Source: Annona cherimola
Lineage: Eukaryota > Streptophyta > Magnoliopsida > Magnoliales > Annonaceae
Direction: 5' to 3'
NCBI GenBank assembly: GCA_030490835.1
Contig: CM059971.1
Coordinates: 76,898,224-76,962,223, forward strand
Length of the DNA stretch: 64,000 bases
The notes under the pieces are model-generated. The model had not been told where the DNA came from. It did not search any database and worked only from the letters and a program-made list of their open reading frames with translations. Positions 36,043 through 48,183 of the stretch are shown in pieces (the first letter of the stretch is position 1; each line of letters opens with the position of its first letter). A program made the translations under genes and the position numbers.

Positions 36043-37939
36043 AATACACTGCAAGTTAACACATCTTCATAACCATGTTAGCATGGGTTTAGGGTGATTT
36101 ACAATACACACTGAAGTGATGAAAATGTAAAAGAGTATATAATTTGAATGGGGTTGATGGAGAATTGTAAGCATGAAGAAATAGAAGAAAGTGGAAAGAT
36201 AATCTGAAGAAGATGAGAGAAGAAGAAAGGAGAGAAACCAAGATGAAATTTGGGGAAATGAGATAGAATTAAGGAGCAACAACGAGTACCAAAAAGTAAC
36301 TTAAATTCAATTTAATTTGATATCTGTAAAATCCAATGACAATGCATCTACTATTCGTGAAATAAAAGCCCCGATACATTTCCTACTCAATCCTTGCATG
36401 ATCCTAATCCTAATCCTAACTCTACTGGAGTGATTTATTACTTAATTAAACTCAGTCCTACTATGGTAATGAACAAACTAAACCCTAAATAATAAAATAA
36501 CAATTACACCAAATAAACCTTAAATTTGAAACAAGCCTAATTAAACTTGCATTCTGCATCATTCTCCCTAGCTTGAAGAAACTCATCCTCCAGTTGAGTA
36601 GTTTTGCATCATGTTGAAGAAGGTAGCTGCTTGAAAATTTCCTGCATGTAATGCTGAAAGTTCAAAGGAATCTTTGTAAAAATACAAAACCTTCAGTTGA
36701 ACATTCAGTTAATTTCGACATCGGAAAAAGAACTAGATTCGTTTACATTGTATCCACAAATTTTGTCTTCCTAGCGAACACTGAAAAGAAACTAACAACT
36801 GTCATAAAGAGGCGAAAAAATAATAATAATAAAGATAAGGTTGCAAATTGTAAAGACAACTATAATAGCATATATATATATATATAGAGGCACAGAAAGA
36901 AAGAAACGAAGGCTGTCAAGTTGAGGTTTACAAGAAATCTTGCAAGATTCTCAAATCTAATCCAGTAAATGTTATCTTTGCTATTCCAAAGGGTGAAATG
37001 ACATTTACATAAATACCTCCGTCAATGACAATCTTGGACATAGCATCTCTGCATTTGAAATACCATTGAAAAATTTTAGTACTATCCAATCATAAAGTTC
37101 AATTGAAGCGCACACCATATTTATTTGAAGATCATTATCATAATTTGAGGGCAGATCTTAAGTTTGAGCGACTTCAATGTGCTCTTCTTCAAATGATTCT
37201 TTCATTTCATTGTTTATAGTTGTTGGAATTTGTGCTTGGGTGGGCTTCTCTTACGAACCTATCTCATTGGGGAGGATAAGCTCCCCCTTCAATCGGGATG
37301 ATTATCTTGACGAGGAGTAATCTTTTTGGATAGCTGATGAAGAGGAATCTACTATGAAAGGATTCCTCAGGAATCTCCGCTTCCCCGTTATAAAAGAGGG
37401 ATCTGAATCTCTTTACGAAATGTGAAAATTGAGGTTGGTTTTTGATATGTGATTCCAATCCAACCACATGACAGAAAGTTAGGCTTTGGACGATCCAAAG
37501 CTGAAGGTATAGCATCGATCTTACTTCCACAGCCTTTACTATGTTATCTCCTAAGAGGTGGGCCCTCGTGATTTGTTTGAATAATTTAATCTTCATTTTC
37601 AAACAATACCTAATGTGCGATGTGGCTATTGTGGAGCAATGTGGCCAAATCCATAACAACTATGCCATTGAATTTCAGAACCTTTCATATAGGAATTTCC
37701 TTTAGTTGTCATATTACCAGGCTTTTAGTTTTCGTAGACCCACTGAAAAGATATCGATTTATTTTTTTGGCTCTCTCCAATTTGAAAATTTGCACGTTTG
37801 ATAAAAATGAATCCCATAAAGATTTCTACTCGCAAGGCTTTGTAAGTATCATCCTTTACAGTGTCTATTAAGTAAAAATCAACTTCCTTACAAAATTCTA
37901 GCTCAAGTCGTTCAAACGAACTTAGTGGCTATTTTTAAC

Positions 37940-38095
37940 GAGAAGTTATCTAGTGTACCCGGGAGCACTCGGGTGCAAAAATTTATTTTTTTTTGAAAAT
38001 TTCTGTACAAGTGTTAATATAAGTTTATTTAGCATGTATATCAATTTATATTTATAAATATTATTTTTGAATTTTTAAAATTAGTGACAATTTTG
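37940..38095. repeat. Half of a foldback element (shared hairpin core)
   Basis: GTGTACCCGGGAGCACTCGG is followed by ACAAGTGTTAATATAAGTTT and ATGTATATCAATTTATATTT, the left-arm words of the core; the right arm is absent. Confidence 0.5.
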
Positions 38096-38312
38096 TAATT
38101 CATAGCAACCTTTGGTATTTTTACATTCACATGAAACAGATATACGCAGAAACAACACTTGAAGAATGATATCTCTGTATGGCAACAACTTTACTTGCCC
38201 AGCAAATAATAACCTGGACTGCTTGTATAAACTGTTGAAGAAGATCGACTGCTTTGAGAAAACAATGGATGAGAGTTCTAATACTGGATTTTTAGCTATG
38301 ATATCAGATTGA

Positions 38313-38603
38313 GGGTGTGTTTGTTTGGGGCTAAAATTTACCAATTAAAACTTTTCAACCAAAAACTTTTCACTCTTCATAACTACTCTATTTTTTAATT
38401 ATTTTTTCACATTTTTCTATACAAACTACCTTACTTTTCAATCATTTCTACACAACAACCCATACAACTAACCTATTTATTTTAACTTTATTCTCTTTAC
38501 TCCTCATCATTACCACTATTATATCACATCATTTTCTATCAATTTGACAACTTCTACCTCTAAAACTTTTCATCAAAAGTTTTACCTCCAACCAAACACA
38601 CCC
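38313..38603. mobile_element. Tourist-like (PIF/Harbinger) MITE, well preserved
   Basis: The left end GGGTGTGTTTGTTTGG and right end CCAACCAAACACACCC are inverted repeats with one mismatch in 16. TGA flanks both sides, a possible 3-bp target duplication. The GGG-TGTTTGG-type TIR and 3-bp duplication fit Tourist-like elements. 291 bp, non-coding. It is the best reference copy for the related fragments at 13.6, 20, 21.7, 44.9 and 51-52 kb. Confidence 0.75.
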
Positions 38604-38999
38604 TGATTTAGAATGAAACTATGAAAAAATAAAAGAAAGAGAAAGGATTTACTTTGGAGGATGAGAAGGGAAAAATGACAGCAACCAAAACAAAATTTAG
38701 GGAAGATGAGATGAAATTAGAGAGCAAGAAAAGGCACCAAGAAGCATTCTCAAATTCTCGATTCAATTCAATTCAATCTTAAGTCCGTAAAACTCCAAGA
38801 CAATGAATCTACCTTCTGCAGTAAGGGAAACGATTGGGGGCGGCTGGTTGCAATGGGCCCCACATTGGTAACAAAATTAAAATCTCACTCAATATATTAA
38901 TTAAAATAATTTATTTTAGTAGCACACAAAGTGCTGTTCAAATCAAATATGCATATGAGCTCCATTTGACAACGATACGAAATTGATATAATAAAATAA

Positions 39000-39560
39000 T
39001 AGACGTCTCTAAAATATGCCTATTACATTTGGCCCTAATATCAAATATATCCACAACATTTTTAAAATCTCAAAGACACTCATTAAACGATAAAATGAAA
39101 GTAGGGCTCTTTAAATTTAGAATTCATGTGCAATTAAGGCATCAGTGAGTTATAACATTTAATTTTTTCAATTTTGTCATAAATTTTAAGGGCATATTAG
39201 TAATTTCACATATTCATGAATGACATTTATTCACAAAATAAGAATTTTTTGGATTAAATACAAATGTAGCAAATATATTTAGAATTTTGAAAACATCGTG
39301 AATCTATTTGAGATTATAGTCAAACATAATGACTAGTGAGTATATTTAAGAAAAGCTCTAAAATAATTTAATTTGTATATAATTTTAAAATTATATTTTC
39401 AATATTTAAATTTCTAAATCATCATTCTTATATAGAATTCTTATATAGATAAATGATTGCATAAATGTATTAACTACCTTCTCATATATCGGTGATTGGA
39501 TCTGAACATTTTTCATAATTCATCCACAGATATATACATTTTAAGTAAATGTAATACAGC
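39000..39560. mobile_element. TIR element copy 2 (39000-39360) and family-1 fragment
   Basis: It carries ATATATCCACAACATTTTTA and AGACACTCATTAAACG at the left, and TAGCAAATATATTTAGAATT with ACATCGTGAATCTATTTGAG inverted at the right, related to 33816-34250. A family-1 core fragment (AATATTTAAATTTCTAAATC) follows. Confidence 0.45.
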
Positions 39561-40329
39561 TAAGCTATTGGGATGATTTTTGGTACATGGTAAAATGTTA
39601 ACACATATAACAGGTGACATTTTAACTTTATGATCGATATGGGCTCTAATTGCAGGCAGCAGAATAACTAGGATGCAACACGCTGCACTTTAGCATTTCT
39701 CAAAATTAAAAATCCTAATCTTAAAACAAACTCAATAAAGCTCGGGTTCGGCATCACGGGTGCGAATTAGAAAGAGGTGTACCATCTACTACTTTAACTA
39801 TTATTTTGAGATTGATTTGTCATTTAACTACTCTTAATCATTCTAATGTTTTCATCACTACCCATATGTTTTTTTTTTTTCCAATTGATTCTATTGAGTG
39901 GATGCAGTGATTGGGGTAACTTGGGGGGTCATTTGCAAAAATTCCCACTGAGTTTACTTCAATACTCCATAACCCGACAGAGTTCCCCGACTAGCCGCAA
40001 CAACTTGTACAAAGTAAGATGTTGGACTTGAACATCCAGCCGATCTTTACATACCATTCTTTTGTTTTTGCTTTTGTCTGAATCTTTGGTTGTTGAAGTT
40101 GAATCCATGCTCTAGGGTTATGAAATCCTGTGATTAGTGTCCATCTGTGATTGGTCAGACATGGACCGAGAGAATTCATTCATGGGGAGCAACAATAATC
40201 TGGGGAGATGTTAATTCCAGATCAAGATAAGTGAATTGCAAGAAAATCCATTTCTTGCATCAATAACATAAAACCATGGCAAACATCATCTTACATTTAT
40301 TTACATGAACTTTGTGTCATATTCTCATT

Positions 40330-41355
40330 CTACTCATAATTCTCATAACCTTTTTCTAACTCTGAAATCAGACGAGATCTGTTCAATTCCAACCACACAT
40401 GTTGGAATGCCTTCACAATCACATCGTGATGCTCAGCTGAATTCAGTGACAGATAGCACGCCAAGAGGCTCTCAAGCTCTTGGGGCTCTTCAATCCTATT
40501 TTCTAGGATCATTTCCACCATTGATTCCCTGAAATCCTTCTGTGGATCAAAAGAGGACTTTGCCACTGCAAAGCTCTCAAACGATCTGCATTCTTGTGTT
40601 TTACTACCTTTCTTCTTCTTCTTCTTCTTCAGATCTCTCAGACTGCGCTTCTCAGCCCTCGAAGCCATTTGTGGGGATCTGGACTGCATTCCAACTTTCA
40701 CCTTTTGTCTGGGCTTTCTCCTGGGACTAAGATCTTGGGTCTTCTCTTTTGGTTTGTTTGAAGAAGAATGGCCAATTGGTTTCTTGGTTTCTTCCCTTTC
40801 TGTGTTTGCAACTGACTTTCTTGAATTTGATGGATGTATTTTCTCCTTTGGATGAGATCCAGTCTTCGGATCTTGTTCTTGAGGCCCTTTATCGCATTGA
40901 AGTGATGCCTCCCCACCCACAGCAGCATCTTCCTCTTCTCTTACTAACTCTTTCAATTCTCCAGCATTTTCTGTTTTAGCACCAGTCCTGCAACTGGAGA
41001 AGTGAAACTGAAGACCATCTTCCGAGTTTGCGCTGTTCTCCGAGCACTTAGGCTGCTGCTTTCTGAAGGAGAAGCTCCAGAACTCTTCTTCTTTTTCAGT
41101 AAACTTGGTCAGGCCCGGAGGCACCTTTCCGTCGAAAGCATTTGGGGAAGGAAAGCCGTCTTCGGCGAGTCGAGGACTTCTGATGCAAACAGACATAGGA
41201 GGTGCATTTTTGGGTGATTTGGGTGTGTGTTTTTGCTTGGTTTTTGCAGGTTGGGATTGGCTTGTTATGCCCAATTGCTTGAGCTTCCCAAGCCATGGAA
41301 TTGGAAAGAGGCGAGGGAGTGAGATGGAGGATGAACTCCTTCTTCCCCATTTCAT
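40330..41355 (-). CDS. OFP: OVATE family protein (intronless)
   Basis: A 341-residue protein starting MKWGRRSSSSIS, the usual N-terminus of plant OFPs, followed by FPIPWLGKLKQ, also conserved. The middle is low-complexity and charged. A basic tract RDLKKKKKKKGSK precedes the C-terminal OVATE domain (about 266-325). That domain contains DFRESMVEMILENRI, LESLLACYLSLNS, HHDVIVKAF and VWLEL. OFPs are plant-specific nuclear/cytoplasmic regulators that bind TALE homeodomain (KNOX/BELL) proteins, repress transcription and affect organ shape and secondary wall formation. The single exon is normal for the family. The start at 41355 was preferred because the frame upstream lacks an ATG. Which OFP number it corresponds to cannot be told; the domain wording is closest to the OFP1-5 group. 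Confidence 0.93.
   Translation of the reverse strand: MKWGRRSSSSISLPRLFPIPWLGKLKQLGITSQSQPAKTKQKHTPKSPKNAPPMSVCIRSPRLAEDGFPSPNAFDGKVPPGLTKFTEKEEEFWSFSFRKQQPKCSENSANSEDGLQFHFSSCRTGAKTENAGELKELVREEEDAAVGGEASLQCDKGPQEQDPKTGSHPKEKIHPSNSRKSVANTEREETKKPIGHSSSNKPKEKTQDLSPRRKPRQKVKVGMQSRSPQMASRAEKRSLRDLKKKKKKKGSKTQECRSFESFAVAKSSFDPQKDFRESMVEMILENRIEEPQELESLLACYLSLNSAEHHDVIVKAFQHVWLELNRSRLISELEKGYENYE
40609..40630 (-). repeat. (AAG)n coding microsatellite in the OVATE gene
   Basis: A TTC/AAG trinucleotide run encodes seven consecutive lysines just upstream of the OVATE domain. It could vary in length between alleles and may serve in nuclear localisation. Confidence 0.85.
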
Positions 41356-41724
41356 CTCTTTCCGTGACAAGGGAGGGAGAGACAGAACAGAGAGCAGTTA
41401 TGAAGCGGTTAGTCTTTTCATCCTTCCTATTTTTCAAAAAGAAAAGCGCGCTCTTGCGGATTTTACTGCTTTTGCCCTGTTTTCTGCTTTTGTAATAGAA
41501 GAAAGAAAGCTTCCAATCAGGGATTTGGGAAGTGGCCCACCTATGCCTAAATTCGGTTGCCATGCGTCCTGACACATAGTCAGATTTGCATGTTGATGGG
41601 GCCCATGTTTAAAGCCCACTTCTTGTTCCATATTTTGGGTTCAAGCATTCCACACTAAAAGTTCAAGTAATAAACCCTGTGATCAGTCATGGAAGATGAA
41701 CGGCTCAGATCGTCCAATATAAAC

Positions 41725-41740
41725 CTTATATAGCTCTTGG
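41725..41740 (-). promoter_or_regulatory. Possible TATA box of the OVATE gene
   Basis: The minus strand reads GAGCTATATAAGGTT about 375 bp before the ATG, the best TATA match upstream of the gene. If used, it implies a long 5' leader. Confidence 0.35.
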
Positions 41741-41789
41741 ATCATCTTATATGAGATTGAGATTGGTGGTCAAAGATTTATCATGGGAT

Positions 41790-43200
41790 TTTTTTTTTTT
41801 TTTTTTTTTTTTCCCAAAAACGGTCTCCTTTGCACTTTTGGCCCTTTTTCCCCTTTCCTTCCAGAGCAGTGCAGGTGGTTCCATTGATGCACAGCCCACA
41901 TCTTTTGACAAGAAAAATAGGGCTCTTCTTTTGATCCATTTCGGTCTGTTCTGACTTTTATTTGAATGCACAACTTAATAACAACTATTTCAGAATCCCA
42001 AAATCATTGTTATCATGATTTTCTGTGGGGCCTAGGTTTCTTGTTTATTTTATGAGGGACTTATGCAGAAAATTCAATTTCTAAGCAGATATGTTTGCAG
42101 TTTGCTGTGATTTTTTACCTTTTTTTTTTTAATTTTAAAATCTCTGTTATAAGATTTCTTTACATACATTTTTATGATTTGTTTCTTCCTGTGATGGCAT
42201 AATTGTAATTATATTGCAAAATAATTATTACAGAATTAAAATTTCCAAAATTAATAATTGCACATACCGTCTTTTCAACGCGTATAAAAAAGCCAGAAAC
42301 AACATAATTGTCCTTGCGCCTTGTTTGAATATATGCCCCCAAAACAAGAAATCCAACAAAGGTAAAATGACAGATACCGCGAACTTTTAGAGCCTGATGA
42401 ATAGGGTGGATTTGGTTGGAGTACTGGGAAGCATTTAATGGAAAATGATGTGAAAAAATGGAGAGATTAATAAAGGACAAATAGCTAATTGGTGCATAAA
42501 AATGCATTACTTGAATTCTCTACTCTCTTTGACTTCTACCACAAATTAAAGCTTTTAGAAATATGATTAAAACGCTAGGTCTTAATATAAGCAGAATCAA
42601 TTAAGCATATCCTTTTATTTTAGTAAGAAACCCAAAAAAAAAAAAAAAAAAAAAATTGTTCGTAGGTCCACATGGGATTTGAGCAATATATGACCGAATA
42701 ACTTGTGCAATAAGAGATTCTTTTCCAAATTTGTTGTCTGCATGTTCAAAGCCTGAGGACATCAATGGCCCATGTGTCCCATCATCAGTCAAGTCGACAT
42801 GAAATATTTTTATTAAATATTACTGTTTTTGGTTTCTTTTCTTTTGTAAGCGTTGATCGAGTTGATTGGATTTGTCCTTCCCTAGACAAAAAGAAGCTTC
42901 CGCCCAAACAGCAATCACTATCTAGACCGTCGATTGAGCAGAGTTTTGTTCTCATATTTGCAGTGATCGAAATTTAAACTTAGGGTAAGTGCTTGGTCCA
43001 ACTTTATTCGAGTACTTCTTTTTTTTTTTTTTTGCTGTTATTGTGCATAGTACATCTTAACATAAGATATTACACATCAAGTTCATTCATGGTGGAGACA
43101 ACTAACTTCACCAATTTTTACTTTAGAAACTACAAACTCCACAAATATAATAAGAAAAACCAACTGCTCTCATCACAAGTTTAAAGAGGGGACTAAATGC
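41790..43200. other. Intergenic with homopolymer runs
   Basis: Poly(T) at 41790-41812, poly(A) at 42633-42655 and poly(T) at 43019-43034. No coding domain is recognised. Confidence 0.5.
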
Positions 43201-43469
43201 CTTCACTTATAATTTGGGTCGAAATCCCAACATCGAGCATTGGATGAGAGCCACATAGCACCTGCTGAAAAACTTATTACAGCCGCTGTAACTAAACGAG
43301 CAAAACTTACTTTGCAACTTTATTCGAGCATTGGATGAGAAATTGAGACATTTGGTTAATCGTAATTCGAATTTTAGTTAAGGAAATGAAGAAGAGAGAG
43401 TCTAAAATGTGTTGTATTTGAAGGGTACTTGTTTAGGGGTTTGTTCAATATGTATTTTGATACACAATG

Positions 43470-43930
43470 TATATTTAATTTTTTTTACATAATATTGATA
43501 TTTGGTATATTAAAACCAATCATAATACTTGTCCTCAAACTTATTTTCATTGAAGGATAAGATCTTAATGGACAATCAAATTCATTCTTATATTTAATAT
43601 TATTTATTTAGTTAGTAGAATAAGTTTCATCTAAATCGAATATGGAATATATATTGTTGGGTAAAATACAAAAAACCTGTTGATCACTTTATACATGTTT
43701 TAAAATAAAAATAATACTTTACAAAATTATTTATTCATATAGTATTCATATTTTAGATAGTTAAGAAGTTAAAAAATACAATTTTAAAATTAACATTTGT
43801 CATTATATCATTTACTAAACAAATGAAAAGTTTTCATAATAATACAAATCATGCTATGTAGAATGGATAAAGTAAATTTTTCATTAAACATTTAAAACTT
43901 AAAGTTAAAAGAAATTTCATAGAAGCATAA
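43470..43930. mobile_element. Family-1 MITE copy
   Basis: It contains AGTAGAATAAGTTTCATCTA, TTAGATAGTTAAGAAGTTAA and AAATGAAAAGTTTTCATAAT in family order; the ends are partly eroded. Confidence 0.5.
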
Positions 43931-44904
43931 CGAACATGAACAAAAGAAAAAGGAAAAGGGTTCGAAAGCAATGAAATCGGATTTATCATTCATTTTGTTG
44001 GAAACCTTTTGGCCTAATAATTTAAAAAATATTTTATGAACTTTATTCCCCCAATTCGTGTTTAACATCAATCATTTCGTCTTTGATAGATTTGCATGAG
44101 TGGTCTTATTACTTGGTCATCCAACTAGCTAACCTAATAAATTTTTTTTGATATTTATATTTCGGGCTCTCTCACTGGGCTTCAATGCGTGGCTCGCGAA
44201 TTAGAACCTCTAGGTATATATAATTTCTAAAAATAATGGTATCGAAATGAATCAATGGGGGGTGGTTTAAACTCTCATACACGTACAATCAACCAATAAA
44301 AGCTAATCATACAATTTTCGAGGGTAGTTCTAAATTGGGAGAGAAGATTGGAATTGTAGAAGATATCATGTGCAGGTGAAAAGAAAAACACAGCTAGCAC
44401 TGGTTCTACCAATTTGCTATCTTTCACATGCTCTACTCAGAAGCATGTCTGGGAGTATTTAGCAATGACATCGCCTTGGAACGTACCTCCTCATTTCCAC
44501 ACCGTTCATTGGGTGGCCCACCATGTGAAGAGCAAGCTCAATTTCAGCCGATGGTAGTGCTAAACTGAGACAGACGTAATATTATTTTTAATTGATTTAG
44601 CTGTGCAAAATACGTGTACAATTACATGAATCAGTCAGTTAAATGCGTCACATCTATTTAAATAAATATTGCAGAAATTAAATGCTTACTACAACATTAA
44701 TATGGCATATTTTTCGCGAATAAAAATTTTACTATTAATTTGAGCATTTAAATGATCAACCTAATATAATCTAGACAACTCATAGAGTCAAAAGATATAA
44801 TGTTAGTGATAAGGTGTCTTCCTTCCCATTTTTCAAAATAAGATCCTCTCAATTAAATTTCCTATTTGGACAACTTTTTATACGAGAATATAAATTGTTT
44901 TCAG

Positions 44905-45393
44905 AGTGTGTTTGGGAATTTTTAGTATAAAAGTTTTTGAATGGTAAGAAATGATATGATATAATATGGATAATGATATATATAGATAGTTGTATAGAAA
45001 TGATCGAAAGTAGAGTAGTTGTATAAGAAGAAGTCAAAAATAATTAAAAATATAGTAGTTCTGAATAATAACAAGTTTTAAATTAAAAAGTTTATTTAAG
45101 GTCTGTTTCGAAATACCAAAAACTTACATGAAAATGTAAAACTTTTAAAGCTAAGAGAGGCGGGAGCCAAAAACATCATGTCAGCCTATCATGTGGAGAG
45201 CAGCCCAATTAATCGATGAAGTTCGTGTGAGAAAAAACATTAACTGAGGTGGAATAATCTGTCACGCGAACAACAACCCATTTAATGCATGTCATTTGTG
45301 TGAAAAAACATCAACTGAAGCATGTACAACAATGCTTGAAGTTTTTGTGAGAAAAATATCAAAAAAGTTTTATACTTATCCAAACAACCCCTT
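44905..45393. mobile_element. Two adjacent MITE copies
   Basis: 44905-45095 is a Tourist-like fragment beginning AGTGTGTTTGGGAATTTTTA. 45102-45393 is a separate TIR element: left GGTCTGTTTCGAAATACC, right (inverted) GGGGTTGTTTGGATAAGTA. Both are non-coding. Confidence 0.45.
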
Positions 45394-45489
45394 AGAAAAT
45401 TTTGTGTGTAAACAAATATACCCTCAATATATTATTTATGAAGCATGATGTATTTTAAGCTCTAATATAATATTTATTTTATTTTATTT

Positions 45490-46895
45490 TAATTTTATTT
45501 TTTCGTAAATATGTTTTTCTAATTGTATTTAATGCATATATCAAGTCTCATTATTTTATGATACTTTTACATATTTATTTTTTATTTTCTAAAAAAAGCA
45601 CCAATTTCAAGAACATTTAAGTCATTTTTCACCACTTAAAAGACATGATTTAAAAAATAAAAAATAAATATATAAAAGTATTAAAAATGGCAAAACTTTA
45701 TATATAAATTGAATACTGTTGACACCCCACAATTGGGCCCAAAGATGGATAAAATAAAACACGATCTAAGCCCAAACAAATTCAAGGCAAAAAGAGATTC
45801 AAGCTAGCTAAACGGGCCCTTCCAAGCTTAGCCCCACGGAGCGAACCTCCACCAAGCCTCGAAGCAGGCTTTTCAACAACCAGACCAGGCCCACAAAAGA
45901 GCGAAGCTCCTACAGGTCACCTCAACGGGCTCCATAATACAACCCAGACACAGCAAATGGGCTTAGCCAAGCTTAGCCCACTAGATCCAACCCACCAAGC
46001 TTCAGAAGTAGGTTTCTTTACAACTCTGGGCCTCTACAACGGCCCACCCAAAATAATGGGCTTAGCCAAGCTCTAGCCCATCAAGCTTAAGCCTATAGGC
46101 CAAGTCCAATCCTCAAGTGGCCCAAAGCCCATAATCCTACCTCAAGCTCAAGCCCATAGACCAAGTCCATGACCCTAAGTGGCCCAAAGCCCACTCCAAC
46201 ACTTATAAAAGGAGATGCACCCCCCTCTTCAAGACACACTTGGAGAGGCATCCCATAGGGGAGGACGAGAGTCTGCAGCATAGCCCCGGCGTCCCGGTTT
46301 TCCCGCTCGTCAAGCTCCACGCCTCTCTTCCCATTTTCCCCTTTCCATTCTCTCCCCTTCTCTCAAATACTTTTATTTTCCCCCTTTCACGCCGTGTAAA
46401 CCACCTCGGGTTGGCAGATTTCACTATATTTGCTTCAATCCGAAGGCCAGAGCCCAAACTCTGTACAACTAGTGCCTTATTTCATTAAACAGGGGCTGAT
46501 CTTCCTTTAAAGATCAGTGACGACTCCGTTTTTCTTTATTTTTGTGTGTGCGTGTTGGAGTTAACTCCCCGGCAAGGCGGGTGCACGCGGGTCCACGGAT
46601 TCCAGCATAATACGCTGCTGTTATGCTGCCGGATTTGTGACTTGATCCGTGTACGGAAAGCCTCGTCTTAGCCGTTATGCTGCCGAAATCACGAGAAAAC
46701 GCCCATATGCTAGATTTATCTAAAATCCGTGAATCCTAACGCGTTTTACTCCATGTGGATGCAGGAAAACTAAGCCCACGTTGCTATCCAACACGATCCA
46801 GATTTCCAAGGCCTGGGAAACCATTCCGAGCCCATCGTAGCGCTCGCGGCGGGTGCTACAAATACACTTACGAAAATATGTTTACAAAGAAAAAA
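45490..46895. repeat. Foldback element (shared core) interrupted by a solo LTR
   Basis: Left-arm words ATTGTATTTAATGCATATAT and CAAGTCTCATTATTTTATGA lie at 45515-45560. Right-arm words AAAAATGGCAAAACTTTATA and TATAAATTGAATAC end at 45716 and resume after the LTR as AATACACTTACG. Without the LTR and one AATAC the arm is continuous. Confidence 0.55.
45717..46860 (+). mobile_element. Solo LTR, copy 2 (1144 bp), exact 5-bp target duplication
   Basis: TGTTGACACCCC at the start and GGGTGCTACA at the end, like the copy at 10654-11762, with which it aligns throughout. AATAC flanks it at 45712-45716 and 46861-46865. A TATA box (TTATAAAAGG near 46204) and AGTGACGACTCCG are conserved. No internal region adjoins it. 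Confidence 0.85.
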
Positions 46896-47554
46896 TGTTG
46901 TATTTTAAGCTAGAATACATGAAGATGGGTATAATAAAACTCCATATGAAACCGTTCACGAGATGCCAAATTCCATGGTTCTCAAGGCACATTGCTCATC
47001 AAGGTTTTCGTGGGAAGGCTTGTAGTAAAATTTTTCGTACCAATGATTTATACAGGTTGAATCTAATATATTCATCATGCTTTATTTTATTGAACTACAA
47101 ATAATTAAAGGCGCTTGAGAATCCTCACATAAACATATTCTTCATTAACGAAAATGCACCATAACGAAATTTATTTATTAGCTAATTTAATTTTTGGTCA
47201 TATATAATATGTTTTTGACTGCGTCAAATGTATTTTGGACATAAAATAATTAGGGTTCTGCGTTCGTTTGGTAATGCGTAGAGCAGTAAGCAGGAAGTGG
47301 GCAACAATGGTTAAATGTAACTACATTTATATCAAATGCGTCGAAAATAATGTTGGATGTAGTTATTAGAATTCAGCTGCAAATAATAATACAACCTTCA
47401 TTTTAAAATTTAGCTACAAAAAGGTGGCCACATATGATAAATTTGGTTGTAGGGAATGAAGTTGTAGCGTATTTAAATTCTCATTAACGTACTTTTTTTC
47501 GTCTCAATAAGATACCAGAAAATAGGATTTCTAAATAATTTCAATACTGGAATT

Positions 47555-47592
<38 letters not shown>

Positions 47593-48183
47593 GAAGACAA
47601 ACGTTCCAAAGTTCATCAATTGCTGGGCCTATCCCACATCGAGTTTGGGCCAATCTATCAAAGTCATATCCACTTTTTGTGGGCTGGGCCATGGCTATCA
47701 AAATCGAAGCGCGGAATTGTTTATTTATTTTAATGCTGATTTATTATTTTTTTAAAATAATAACCGATACTAGATGCTAGTCCAAAGCTCAGATCTTCCG
47801 CCCCGAGTGTGCACGGGAGATGAATTTGGATTTTCATTAGGGTAGGCCCCAGCCGCAGCTAGCTAGTCCTAAGTCCTAACCACTTGTGTTTGTTTTTCTG
47901 TTTGGTTTTGCATGGCTTGTTTTAACCGTTCAACCGGCCTTCATGGCTCGAGGATTTCAAGGAAAATGGGGGCGTATTTTCAAATTTTTACCATTTGGAG
48001 GTAAGAGAAGCTGGAGAATCCAGATGTCAGTCCCAAATTACCATCACGGCCGGTATTACATATGGAGTGGCAGGCAGGCAGGCAGGCAGGCAGGCTTTTT
48101 CCCAGCTGTCTGCCAGTTTGGCTCTGCCTGTGAGTCTGTGACTTCATCAAAAAGCTTGAAAAGCTAGAGTTTAGAGAGACTTA
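46896..48183. other. Intergenic, no gene recognised
   Basis: Contains poly(T) at about 47549-47586 and an AGGC tetranucleotide run (48069-48095). A 93-codon open frame at 47886-48167 spans the AGGC run and shows no known domain. Confidence 0.4.
48069..48095. repeat. (GGCA)n microsatellite
   Basis: About 6.5 perfect GGCA units. Confidence 0.95.

Larger units (their letters stand above)
36100..38860 (-). mobile_element. Degraded Ty3-like LTR retrotransposon with internal deletions and insertions
   Basis: 36190-36365 and 38645-38825 are homologous (shared AGATGA(A/G)AT.., ATTCAATTTAATTTGATAT / ATTCAATTCAATCTTAAG, ACAATG(A/C)ATCTAC), as expected for two LTRs. Between them the minus strand encodes IVIDGGIYVNV near 37040, a retropepsin-like IIDGGSxxN motif. 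Near 36600 it encodes TQLEDEFLQAREND and a stop, the usual end of a Ty3-type polyprotein. Reverse transcriptase and integrase are missing. A Tourist-like MITE (38313-38603) and half of a foldback element (37940-38095) have inserted into it. LTR boundaries are approximate. Confidence 0.45.

Noticed and set aside
10654..46860. A single 36-kb LTR retrotransposon bounded by the two homologous LTRs
   Set aside because: Each LTR has its own different target-site duplication, and ordinary genes (HSF, OVATE) lie between them.
47886..48167. 93-codon ORF as a small membrane protein gene
   Set aside because: It depends on reading through a GGCA microsatellite and has no recognisable domain or promoter.
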